Assembly (NCBI RefSeq): GCF_012911935.1
Contig: NZ_JAAXLA010000003.1
Location: forward strand, 1-64,000
Direction of reading: 5' to 3'
Length of the DNA stretch: 64,000 nt
DNA from: Pseudonocardia acidicola
Lineage (GTDB): Bacteria > Actinomycetota > Actinomycetes > Mycobacteriales > Pseudonocardiaceae
Position 1 is the stretch's first letter. Each line of letters starts with the position of its first letter. Shown here piece by piece: positions 37,777 through 46,175 of the stretch. The notes beneath the pieces were generated by a model that was not told the DNA's origin, made no database searches, and was given only the letters and a program-made list of their open reading frames with translations. The translations under genes were made by a program, and so were the position numbers.

Positions 37777-40131
37777 ATGACTCAGCCGTTTCATGGTGTG
37801 GTGGACCTGGACATCCGCAACTCGGTGCCGGACTGGGCGCCGTACGAGCAGCCCAAGGCCCCGCCGGGCACCCCGAACGTGGTCTACATCGTGCTCGATG
37901 ATGTCGGGTTCGGCGCGTTGAGCTGCTACGGCGGGGTGATCGACACCCCGAACATCGACCGGATCGCGGCGGGCGGGCTGCGCTACACCCAGTGGCACAC
38001 CACGGCGCTGTGCTCACCGACCCGCTCGTGCCTGTTGACCGGGCGCAACCACACGACCAACGGAATGGCCTGTATCACCGAGGCAGCGGTCGGGTTCCCC
38101 AACGGCAACGGCCACATCCCGGCGCAGTGCGCAACCCTCGCCGAGATGCTGGTCGAACGCGGGTTCAGCACGGCGGCGGTCGGGAAGTGGCACCTCACCG
38201 CCGAGGATGAGATGAACATGGCCTCGACCAAACGGAACTGGCCGCTCGGGCGGGGCTTCGACCGGTTCTACGGATTCCTCGGCGCCGAGACCAACCAGTG
38301 GTATCCCGACCTGACCCACGACAATCACCCGACGGATCCACCCGGTACACCGGAGCAGGGCTACCACCTCAGCGTCGATCTCACCGACAAGGCGATCGAG
38401 TTCATCGACGATGTGAAGGCGATCGCCCCGGACCGTCCGATGTTCCTGTACTACGCGCTTGGTTGCGCGCACGCTCCGCACCACGTTCCCCGGGACTGGG
38501 CCGAGCGCTACCGCGGCCGATTCGACGCCGGCTACGAACGGATCCGGGAGACCATCCTGACGCGCCAGAGGGAGCTGGGCATCGTCCCGGCAGGCACCGG
38601 CCTGCCCCCGATCAATCCGATCGGGACGGCGGCGGACCGCAGCGGCCCGGAGGGCGCGCCGTTTCCGGAGCTGGACTACACCAAGCCCTGGGACGGCCTT
38701 TCCGATGACGAACGGCGGCTGTTCGCCCGGATGGCCGAGGTGTACGCGGGGTTCCTGTCCCACGCCGACGCTCAGATCGGGCGCCTGCTGGACTTCCTGG
38801 CCGAGATCGGCCAGCTCGACAACACGGTCCTCCTGCTGGTCTCGGACAACGGGGCCAGCGGGGAGGGCGGCCCGAACGGGTCGGTCAACGAGATGAAGTT
38901 CGCCAACGGCATCCCCGACGACCTGGCCGCCAACCTGGCCCTGCTCGACGAGCTGGGCGGTCCCAAGACCTACAACCACTACCCGACCGGCTGGGCGATG
39001 GCGTTCAACACGCCGTTCAAGATGTGGAAGCGGTACTCCTTCAACGGAGGCACCTGCGACCCGTGCATCATCTCCTGGCCCGCCGGCACGAGCGCCCGTG
39101 GCGAGATCCGCGACCAGTACCACCACGCCATCGACCTCGTACCCACCGTGCTGGACTGCCTCGGGCTCACCCAGCCCGACTCCGTCAAGGGCGTCACCCA
39201 GGTGCCGATCCAGGGCGTGAGCATGCGCTACAGCTTCGACACCCCCAGCGTCCCCACCGCCAGGAAGGCGCAGTTCTACTCGATGCTGGGCACCCGGGCG
39301 CTGTGGCACGACGGGTGGAAGGCCGTCACGACCCACCCAGCGATCAGCGGCTGGACCCACTACGAGCAGGACACCTGGGAGCTCTACAACACCCAGACCG
39401 ACCGCGCCGAGCTGCACGACCTCGCCGCCGAGCACCCGGACAAGCTCAGAGAACTGATCGGGCTGTGGTTCTACGAGGCCGGGGTCAACCACGCCTTCCC
39501 ACTCGACGACCGGTCCGCGCTGGAAATCCTCCTCACCCCGCGCCCGCAGCTGGTGGCCCCCCGCGACCGGTACATCTATCGACCCGGCGGCGCCGAGATC
39601 CCCGAAACGGTCGCGGTCAACGTGCGCAACCGGTCCTACATCATCGCCGCACAGGTTGACATCCCGCAGGCCGGCGCGCGGGGCGTGCTGTTCTCCCACG
39701 GCAGCCGGTTCGGCGGCCATGCCCTCTACGTCAAGGACGACCGGCTCTGCTATGTCTACAACTTCGTCGGGTTGACCGAGCAGAAGATCGTCGCGACCGA
39801 GGACGTACCCGTCGGCGAGAACCTGCTGTTGTCCGCCGGCTTCGACAAGACCGGCGAACAGCCCAGAGGCGTCGCCCAGGGAACCCTGTCCCTGTACTAC
39901 GGCGACCGCCTCGTCGGCGAAGGGAAGATCCAGACCCAACCCGGACGGTTCGCCCTCGCCGGCGAGGGCCTCAACACCGGCCGCGACGCCGGCGAGCCCG
40001 TCACCGACGACTACCCCGGCACCGCCCCATGGGCATTCACCGGCACCCTGCACCGCCTCGCCATCGACGTCAGCGGAGCGCCCTACCTCGACCTGGAACG
40101 CGAAGCCGCCGCCATGCTCGCCCGCGAGTAG
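37777..40131 (+). CDS. Arylsulfatase
   Basis: 784-residue sulfatase of the alkaline-phosphatase superfamily that hydrolyses sulfate esters. Metal ligands start with D41-D42 (VLDDVGFG); the formylglycine motif is CSPTRS (C79), which must be oxidised by a formylglycine-generating enzyme not encoded here. Further motifs: GKWHL near 140 and SDNGAS near 365. After the catalytic part (about 590 residues) a C-terminal beta-rich region (VNVRNRSYIIAAQVDIPQAGARGVLFSHGSRFGGHALYVKDD) is present, as in large bacterial arylsulfatases. No signal peptide, so cytoplasmic. GGAGG lies 7 nt before the ATG. Confidence 0.93.
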   Translation: MTQPFHGVVDLDIRNSVPDWAPYEQPKAPPGTPNVVYIVLDDVGFGALSCYGGVIDTPNIDRIAAGGLRYTQWHTTALCSPTRSCLLTGRNHTTNGMACITEAAVGFPNGNGHIPAQCATLAEMLVERGFSTAAVGKWHLTAEDEMNMASTKRNWPLGRGFDRFYGFLGAETNQWYPDLTHDNHPTDPPGTPEQGYHLSVDLTDKAIEFIDDVKAIAPDRPMFLYYALGCAHAPHHVPRDWAERYRGRFDAGYERIRETILTRQRELGIVPAGTGLPPINPIGTAADRSGPEGAPFPELDYTKPWDGLSDDERRLFARMAEVYAGFLSHADAQIGRLLDFLAEIGQLDNTVLLLVSDNGASGEGGPNGSVNEMKFANGIPDDLAANLALLDELGGPKTYNHYPTGWAMAFNTPFKMWKRYSFNGGTCDPCIISWPAGTSARGEIRDQYHHAIDLVPTVLDCLGLTQPDSVKGVTQVPIQGVSMRYSFDTPSVPTARKAQFYSMLGTRALWHDGWKAVTTHPAISGWTHYEQDTWELYNTQTDRAELHDLAAEHPDKLRELIGLWFYEAGVNHAFPLDDRSALEILLTPRPQLVAPRDRYIYRPGGAEIPETVAVNVRNRSYIIAAQVDIPQAGARGVLFSHGSRFGGHALYVKDDRLCYVYNFVGLTEQKIVATEDVPVGENLLLSAGFDKTGEQPRGVAQGTLSLYYGDRLVGEGKIQTQPGRFALAGEGLNTGRDAGEPVTDDYPGTAPWAFTGTLHRLAIDVSGAPYLDLEREAAAMLARE

Positions 40132-40631
40132 AACCTGGAGCACCGGCTGGACCCCGAGCCACCGCTACGGCGGCCGACCTCGCTGCGAGTCGCCGTTGGC
40201 AGATCGGGACGCAGGCGAGCCGCAGGCCCGGCGAAAGCCTGTCTGCCGCCGGAGGGAGATGCTTCGTGAGCGAGGGAAGCCGGTCCGGCGATGCGATGTT
40301 GCGGCTCACCCACTGCCGGACATCCGCCCCTCACCGGGAGGCTTTCCGCAGGGGCGCTCCCTTCTCCCGGCGCGGGCCACGGGCCGGCCTGTTCGACGAG
40401 GCTCCGGGTGGACCAGGCGTCCAGCGGGCCGGGGTCGAGACCGCCTCGGGCGACCTGCACCTTGAGGTCCGCACTCCCGCGTCCGTGGTCACGCGCAGGC
40501 ATGCGTGGCCGGCGTGCAGCCCCTCACGCAGATAGGGCAACAGTCGACACGGTCCTCACCGCCACCGCAACGATGCTCGCCGCGCCGACTACACCCGTCC
40601 CGTCAGCGGGGCACGAGCGGGCCTCGCAAGG
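40132..40631. other. Gene-free stretch before the PBP gene
   Basis: 500 bp in which no frame gives a recognisable protein; the promoter of the penicillin-binding protein gene is expected near its right end, next to the operator at 40632. Confidence 0.4.
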
Positions 40632-40677
40632 CGCTCGAGATCTTCTTCTACACTCATGTAGAAGAAGATCTCGAGCG
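40632..40677. promoter_or_regulatory. BlaI-type operator inside a 21-bp-arm palindrome
   Basis: Perfect inverted repeat, arms 40632-40652 and 40657-40677 (outer CGCTCGAGATC, inner TTCTTCTACA) with loop CTCA. Its centre TTCTACA-N4-TGTAGAA equals the site upstream of the BlaI-family gene and has the TACA/TGTA half-sites of BlaI/MecI operators. The right arm merges into the GGGAGG ribosome binding site, so the transcript could also fold over it. Confidence 0.8.
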
Positions 40678-40689
40678 GGAGGCATGTGC

Positions 40690-43401
40690 GTGGACGACCA
40701 CCGGGAAGATCCGCGTCGCTCCGGCCGCCCGCCATGGCCGGGCGGTGGCCGGCCGTCCTGGGCGCCGCGACGCCCCGGACAGGGGCCGGCTCGCGGCGCC
40801 GGTCCACACCCCGGATCGCCGGATGATCGTCGCCAGCCGCCGGGTGGCCCACGGCCGCCACACCAGCCCCCGCCACCGCCTCCGCCGGCCGGGCAGCCAC
40901 CGTACGGCACTCGCCGACCCGTGGGCCCGCCTCCTGCGGCCGGCGGGGCAGGCCGATCGGGACCGTATCGGCCCGCGGGCGCGCCGGGGAACGGGCCGGC
41001 GGGACCCGCCCGCGGTGGCCCCGCGCGTTCGGCGTCGAGCGGCGCACCGCGCCCGCCGAGGGAAGCGGATCTGCTCACCTCTCGGGACGGCCGGCCGAGC
41101 CGGGCGGCGTTGTGGCGTCGAGTCCGCCGCGTTGCGTACGTCCTGATCCCCGTGGCGATCCTCGGGCCGATCGCGGCCTTTTTCATCGCCTACCAGTTCG
41201 TCTCGGTGCCGGACCCCAACGCCCTGGTCGCCAAGCTCAATCAACCCGTCGACCTGTACTACTCGGACGGCTCGACGATGTACACCAAGGCCGGCGCGGG
41301 CGGCAGCCACCAACTGGTGACGTGGGCACAGATTCCGCAATCCATGAAGAACGCGCAGATGGCCGCCGAGGACGAGACCTTCATGACGAACTCCGGGTTC
41401 GACCTGAAGGCCATCGTGCGCACGTTGTGGAACCAACTGAGCGGTGGCACCGGCGGCGGCTCGACGATCGGCCAGGAATACGTCAAGAAGGCGACCGGCA
41501 ACGACCAGCACACCTTCACCCGCAAGTTCCTGGAGTTGGTCGAATCGTACAAGATGACCAACACCTACTCCAAGCAGGACATTCTCACCGCCTACCTGAA
41601 CACCGTCTATTTCGGACGCGGCGCCTACGGGGTCCAGGCCGCGGCCAAGGCGTTCTTCGGTGAGGACGTCGGCCAGCTCACCAACGAACAGGCTGCATTG
41701 CTGGCCGGCATGGTCCAGTTGCCCTCCTACGCCAACAGTGCCCCGTACGAACAGCAGCGCTACAGCTACGTGATGGGCCGGCTCCTGGCCAACCGCTGGA
41801 TCAGTCAGGCCGAGTTCAACGCGGCCCAGTTCCCCACCCCGGTCCCCGAGTCCACCGGCACGACGTCGCTGTCGCCCACCCGCCAGTACATCGTGACCGA
41901 GATCTTCAACGAACTGGCCCAGAAGGGTCTGTCGGAGCAGGCCCTGTCCCGCAACGGCGCCAAGATCTACACCACGATCAGCCCGGCCGCGCAGGCCGAC
42001 GCGGAACGAACCGTCCCCAAGATCATGTCAGCGGACAAGTCGTATCCCGACGAGGCGGCCGCCCTGGTCTCGATCGATCCCCGCACCGGCGGCATCATCG
42101 CCTACTACGGCGGGGACGGCTCGACCTCCTACGACCTGGCGATGACGCCGCAACAACCGGGGTCCTCGTTCAAGCCCTACGTGTTCGCGGCCGCCCTGCA
42201 GAACGACCCGCAGGACATCGGCCTGAACACGCTCTACGACGGCAGCGACAACCAGACCATCGACGGCCAGGTGGTGCACAACGCGGATGGCGAGAGCACC
42301 CAACAGACGACCGTGAAGGAGGCGATGACCAAGTCGATCAACACCGTCTTCTATCGCATGGGGGCGCAGGTCGGGGTGGACAACGTCCGTACCGCCGCCT
42401 GGGAGGCCGGGATTCCGAAGCGGATCACCTCGTCGCTGGGCTCCAGCTACGACTCGTTGCAGCAGGACGACCAGACCGGCAAGGGCACCGGCCAGACCCA
42501 GCTGGGCATCTCGATCGGCCAGTACCCGGTCCGTCCGATCGACCAGGCCCAGGGCTACGCGACCTTCGCCGACAACGGCATGTACATCCCGGCCCACTTC
42601 GTTGCCAAGGTCAGCGACTACCAGGGCGGCGAGCTGTACCGGTTCGACACCCCGGCAACCCAGGCATTCAGCTCCGACCCGACGACGAACGCGGAGATCG
42701 CGCACACGGTCACCGAGTCGATGACCGACGTGGCCGGCTCCTCCGGGGACGGGCTGGACAACAACCGGCCCGACGCCGCCAAGACCGGCACCGCCCAGTA
42801 CCAGAACAGCGGGCACAACTCGGAGGCGTGGATGGTCGGCTACACCCCGCAGGTGGCCACGGCGGTGTGGTTCGGCAACAAGAAGCAGCCCGCGCCGATC
42901 TACGGCAATTACCACAACGGCTTCGGCCCCGAGTCCGGCTACAACGTCTACGGCCGGGAAGAACCGGGCTACATCTGGCAGGCGTTCATGAACACCTATC
43001 TCGCCGACCAGCCGATGACGCCGTTCCCCGACGCCCAGACGATCGAGGGCGGCACCAACTACAGCGGCATGCCCACCACCACCGTCAGCGCGCCGCCATC
43101 AGCCACTGACTCCCCCACGACGGCACCGGCCACCGACACACCGACCCCCACGACGACCGACGGCCAGCCGACCACGACCAGCCCGGCAAAGCCGTGTCTG
43201 TTCGGCTGCAGGAGGACGAACTCGGGCAACGCCGGAACGAGCAGCGCGGGCGGCGGCGGGACGGACGGCGCGGGCAGCGGCGGGACGGGCAGCGGGCAAC
43301 CGAACGGCGGCGGGGGCAACGTGCAGCCCGACAGCGGGCAGTTCGGCAGCGGGCAGCCCGGTAGCGATCAGCCCGGTAGCGATCAGCCCAGCGGCGGCTA
43401 G
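40690..43401 (+). CDS. Class A penicillin-binding protein (GT51 plus transpeptidase)
   Basis: 903 residues from a GTG 7 nt after GGGAGG (an ATG at 40684 is too close). A 140-residue Pro/Gly-rich cytoplasmic part precedes one membrane helix (VAYVLIPVAILGPIAAFFIAYQF). The GT51 glycosyltransferase has the catalytic Glu in MAAEDETF and GGSTIGQEYVKK; the transpeptidase has SSFK (near 491), SIN (near 548) and KTG (near 698). The tail is Thr/Pro then Gly/Ser/Gln-rich (GSDQPGSDQPSGG). It polymerises and cross-links peptidoglycan. The BlaI-type operator upstream suggests control by the repressor at 43654, hence possible beta-lactam or wall-stress induction. Confidence 0.93.
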   Translation: MDDHREDPRRSGRPPWPGGGRPSWAPRRPGQGPARGAGPHPGSPDDRRQPPGGPRPPHQPPPPPPPAGQPPYGTRRPVGPPPAAGGAGRSGPYRPAGAPGNGPAGPARGGPARSASSGAPRPPREADLLTSRDGRPSRAALWRRVRRVAYVLIPVAILGPIAAFFIAYQFVSVPDPNALVAKLNQPVDLYYSDGSTMYTKAGAGGSHQLVTWAQIPQSMKNAQMAAEDETFMTNSGFDLKAIVRTLWNQLSGGTGGGSTIGQEYVKKATGNDQHTFTRKFLELVESYKMTNTYSKQDILTAYLNTVYFGRGAYGVQAAAKAFFGEDVGQLTNEQAALLAGMVQLPSYANSAPYEQQRYSYVMGRLLANRWISQAEFNAAQFPTPVPESTGTTSLSPTRQYIVTEIFNELAQKGLSEQALSRNGAKIYTTISPAAQADAERTVPKIMSADKSYPDEAAALVSIDPRTGGIIAYYGGDGSTSYDLAMTPQQPGSSFKPYVFAAALQNDPQDIGLNTLYDGSDNQTIDGQVVHNADGESTQQTTVKEAMTKSINTVFYRMGAQVGVDNVRTAAWEAGIPKRITSSLGSSYDSLQQDDQTGKGTGQTQLGISIGQYPVRPIDQAQGYATFADNGMYIPAHFVAKVSDYQGGELYRFDTPATQAFSSDPTTNAEIAHTVTESMTDVAGSSGDGLDNNRPDAAKTGTAQYQNSGHNSEAWMVGYTPQVATAVWFGNKKQPAPIYGNYHNGFGPESGYNVYGREEPGYIWQAFMNTYLADQPMTPFPDAQTIEGGTNYSGMPTTTVSAPPSATDSPTTAPATDTPTPTTTDGQPTTTSPAKPCLFGCRRTNSGNAGTSSAGGGGTDGAGSGGTGSGQPNGGGGNVQPDSGQFGSGQPGSDQPGSDQPSGG

Positions 43402-43587
43402 CGGAGGTCCGCCGCGGCGCCGCGGCCCCGGTTCCGGACGGCGGCCGCGCGATCCACGACGCGGCCCGGGAACGCGGGATCAGCCCGTGCAATCACGGCG
43501 TTGCCCGGGCAATCACGTTCACCCCATTGAACAGTCGGTCGTCCGGGACCATCGCGGGATTCGTGCGATCCTTCACCAGCGTGTTCT

Positions 43588-43605
43588 TTCTACAGCCATG
43601 TAGAA
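43588..43605. promoter_or_regulatory. BlaI-type operator of the repressor gene
   Basis: TTCTACA-GCCA-TGTAGAA, 48 bp upstream of the repressor ATG. Identical half-sites and spacing to the centre of the palindrome before the PBP gene, so the repressor probably controls itself and the PBP. Confidence 0.8.
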
Positions 43606-43653
43606 GTCATACTCTGATGTTCGGGAGCGGGCACGCGGTGGAAGGGGACCTCG

Positions 43654-44082
43654 ATGGCACCGGACGACCCGGACGAGGCGGGGCGCGACCACATCGGGGC
43701 GGCCGCACCCCGGCGAACCTCGGGCGCGCTGGCCGGCGAGATCATGAACGTCCTGCTCGCCGCGGACACCTCGTTGACCGGCACCGAGGTGCTGCGCCGG
43801 CTGGCCGAGCGTGACCCTGCGGCGGCCGCACTGCGCCAGACGACGATCCTGACCATCCTGTCCCGCCTGCAGGCCCATGGCCTGCTCACTCGGACGCGGT
43901 TGGGCCGGGCCTACTCCTACCGCCCGGTCGCCGACAAGCCGGGCCTGGCCGCACGGCGGATGCGCCGGGTACTCGACGACGAAGCCGACCGGAACGCAGT
44001 ACTCGCGCGCTTCGTGAACGACCTGTCCCCCCACGACGAACAGGTCCTGCGACGGCTTCTCACCGGCGAGCTGGACAGCTGA
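43654..44082 (+). CDS. BlaI/MecI/CopY-family repressor
   Basis: 142 residues, ATG after GGAAGGGG. Winged helix: SGALAGEIMNVLLAADTSLTGTEVLRRLAERDPAAAALRQTTILTILSRLQAHGLLTRTRLGRAYSYRPV; C-terminal dimerisation helices (AVLARFVNDLSPHDEQVLRRLL). No cysteine cluster, so not a CopY copper sensor. The usual partner BlaR1/MecR1 (M56 protease) is not present in the window; how repression is lifted is unknown. It follows the PBP gene by 250 bp. Confidence 0.9.
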   Translation: MAPDDPDEAGRDHIGAAAPRRTSGALAGEIMNVLLAADTSLTGTEVLRRLAERDPAAAALRQTTILTILSRLQAHGLLTRTRLGRAYSYRPVADKPGLAARRMRRVLDDEADRNAVLARFVNDLSPHDEQVLRRLLTGELDS

Positions 44083-44099
44083 CGAGGTTGCAGCCCGGA

Positions 44100-45353
44100 T
44101 CAACCGTGGCTCACGAGCTGCTGGACGATGTACGCCAGGCCGAGCGTCGTGATCAGCGTGGTGACGACCCAGCCCGCGACCAGCAAGGGACGCGCCGCCG
44201 GACGGTCGTTCATCAGCTTCCGGTCGCCCGCGACCCGGAGCAGCATGATCAACCCGATGGGCGTCGCGACACCTCCGACGATGCCGGCGACGAACAGGAG
44301 CCGGATGGGGGCGACTCCGCTGAAGGTGACCACCGTGCCGAGCACGGTGGCTGCGATGAGCGCCCCGTAGAACAGCGGGGCCTCGCTGATCCGCAGGGAC
44401 AGGCCCCGCCGCCATTTCAGCTGGGCACCGGTGACATAGGCGGTGGTGGCCATGATGACCGGCAGCGCCACGACGGCCGATGCGAGCAGCCCCAGGGCGA
44501 ACAGCGCGCCGGCGAGGTCTCCGGCCACGGGACGCAGCGCCTGCGCGGCCTGCGCGGCGGTGTCGACCCGAAGGTGGTCCACACCGAGGGTGGAGCCGGT
44601 GGCGACGAGGATGAACCACATGATCGCCACCGCGAAGAAACTTCCGACGGCCGAGTCGATCTGCCGGGTCCGGTACAGCCGCCACGGCTGCTGCTCCTCG
44701 GCCTGCCCGATGGTCTGCCAGATGTAGACATAGCTGGTCAGCGTGGTGCCGAGCAGCGACAACGCGTCGGCGATGTACTCGCCGTTCAACGGGAAGTGGG
44801 GCACGAGACTGCCCCGCACCACCTCTCCCCAGTCCGGCTGCGCCCGGACCGTCGCGACGACGTAGGCGAGCAGGCACAACAACAGGTACTTCAACGCTCG
44901 CTGCACCTGGTGGTAACCGGCAGCCAGCAGCAGTGTCAGCAGGACGACCGACAGCGGCAGTACGAACCACCGCCAGTCGGCGTCCACGAGCAGCCCGAGC
45001 GCGGCGGCCCCGGCCTCCAGATCCGCCGCGATCGTCACGACGTTGACCACCAGGATCGAGAGCACGAACGGCCACCGCATCAACTGGCTCTGGCTGTCGG
45101 CGACGATGGTCGGGAGATCCCGGCCGCCGGCCAAGCCGACCTGCGTGCTCAGCGCCTGGATCACGGCGATGATCGGGAACAGCGACAGGGTGAGCCAACC
45201 GAGCCCGAACACCGTGCCGGCCCCGATGACCGCCATGGTCGCCACCGTGGTCGGATCCACGTCCGACGCACCCGCCACCACACCGGGCCCGACCCACTGA
45301 AGGCACCGCCGCCACCCCATCGAGCCGCTCCCTCTGCCGATTGCCGCATCCAC
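44100..45353 (-). CDS. Nramp-like divalent metal transporter
   Basis: 417 residues, about eleven helices. The first helix reads GPGVVAGASDVDPTTVATMAVIGAG, where canonical Nramp proteins have DPGN; the metal-binding Asn and Gly are replaced by Thr-Thr. The sixth-helix region ALFALGLLASAVVALPVIMATTAYVTGA keeps the general pattern but lacks the A-x-x-M metal-binding Met (here SAVV/ALPV). The substrate may therefore differ from Mn/Fe. Convergent with the BlaI-family gene, 17 bp apart. Confidence 0.87.
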   Translation of the reverse strand: MDAAIGRGSGSMGWRRCLQWVGPGVVAGASDVDPTTVATMAVIGAGTVFGLGWLTLSLFPIIAVIQALSTQVGLAGGRDLPTIVADSQSQLMRWPFVLSILVVNVVTIAADLEAGAAALGLLVDADWRWFVLPLSVVLLTLLLAAGYHQVQRALKYLLLCLLAYVVATVRAQPDWGEVVRGSLVPHFPLNGEYIADALSLLGTTLTSYVYIWQTIGQAEEQQPWRLYRTRQIDSAVGSFFAVAIMWFILVATGSTLGVDHLRVDTAAQAAQALRPVAGDLAGALFALGLLASAVVALPVIMATTAYVTGAQLKWRRGLSLRISEAPLFYGALIAATVLGTVVTFSGVAPIRLLFVAGIVGGVATPIGLIMLLRVAGDRKLMNDRPAARPLLVAGWVVTTLITTLGLAYIVQQLVSHG

Positions 45354-45559
45354 TCCCGAGCAGGACCGGGCGAGCGCTCGGCGTCCCTCTTCGATGTTGT
45401 GCAGGTACCGCGCCGACGCGATCGCGGCAGCGGCGCCCCGGGCCCCGCGCGGTCACGCCACGGCGGCGACGCGCATCGTCGGCACCGCGACCACACCGGG
45501 GCGCACGGCGAACAACCCCGCCGTGATCCGGGCGCGGGTGGGACCGGCCGCTCGCCGGA

Positions 45560-46012
45560 TCAACTGCTGGCGTTCGTGGTGCTGCGGGACTCCTCCGCCC
45601 CCTCGTCCGACCCGGCCCGGTCCGACGGGGCCTCCTCCGGCCCGCGACCTCTGGCGCGAGCCAGCGCGGTGCCGGCACCCACGGCGATCGCCACCGGCCA
45701 TTCGATCAGGTCGACCACGGCGAGCAGCCCCAGTCCCGCGTAGTAGGCGAGTTCTGCCGGCGAGAGCGACCGCGCCCTGTCGGCGACCGCGCTCACGGCC
45801 TCACTCGCCTCCCGCCGGCCCAGCCGCGGCAGGTGCAGGTCAGGTCTGCGGAACTGGGCCGTGACGAACGGCAGGTGCACCGTGGCCGTCCGGTCGCCGT
45901 CCTCTCGCCGGCCGCTCTCCTCGGCCGCGGCGCCCGCGGCCGGTTCCGCGAGCTGCTGCGGCTCGCCCTGGGACTCCTCGACCTGCGGTGTCCTCGCCCT
46001 CGCAGGGGCCAT
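45560..46012 (-). CDS. Small membrane protein with EWPVA motif
   Basis: 150 residues, ATG after GGGAGG with 6-nt spacing. The N-terminal third is polar and acidic; LHLPRLGRREASEAVSAVADRARSLSPAELAYYAGLGLLAVVDLIEWPVAIAVGAGTALARARG carries one or two hydrophobic segments. A relative is encoded at 61653 (GVVEWPVAAVVGAGVLIAEQRAK). Unknown function. Confidence 0.7.
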   Translation of the reverse strand: MAPARARTPQVEESQGEPQQLAEPAAGAAAEESGRREDGDRTATVHLPFVTAQFRRPDLHLPRLGRREASEAVSAVADRARSLSPAELAYYAGLGLLAVVDLIEWPVAIAVGAGTALARARGRGPEEAPSDRAGSDEGAEESRSTTNASS

Positions 46013-46175
46013 GGGGTTCCTCCCAAGGAATCGGCGGTGATGGCACCCCGGTGTCCCGGACGCGGTAGCGGCCCGACTGGAGTTCACCACGACACCCGAT
46101 GGCGTTCACCTTCTGTTCTAGCATTGTTCATTCGCTGGTGGGATCGACCTGCGCGGTCCGCGGCCAATGGCCGTT

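Noticed and set aside
40083..40502. 139-codon minus-strand frame between the arylsulfatase and PBP genes
   Set aside because: Overlaps the arylsulfatase end, low-complexity ending and no family resemblance.
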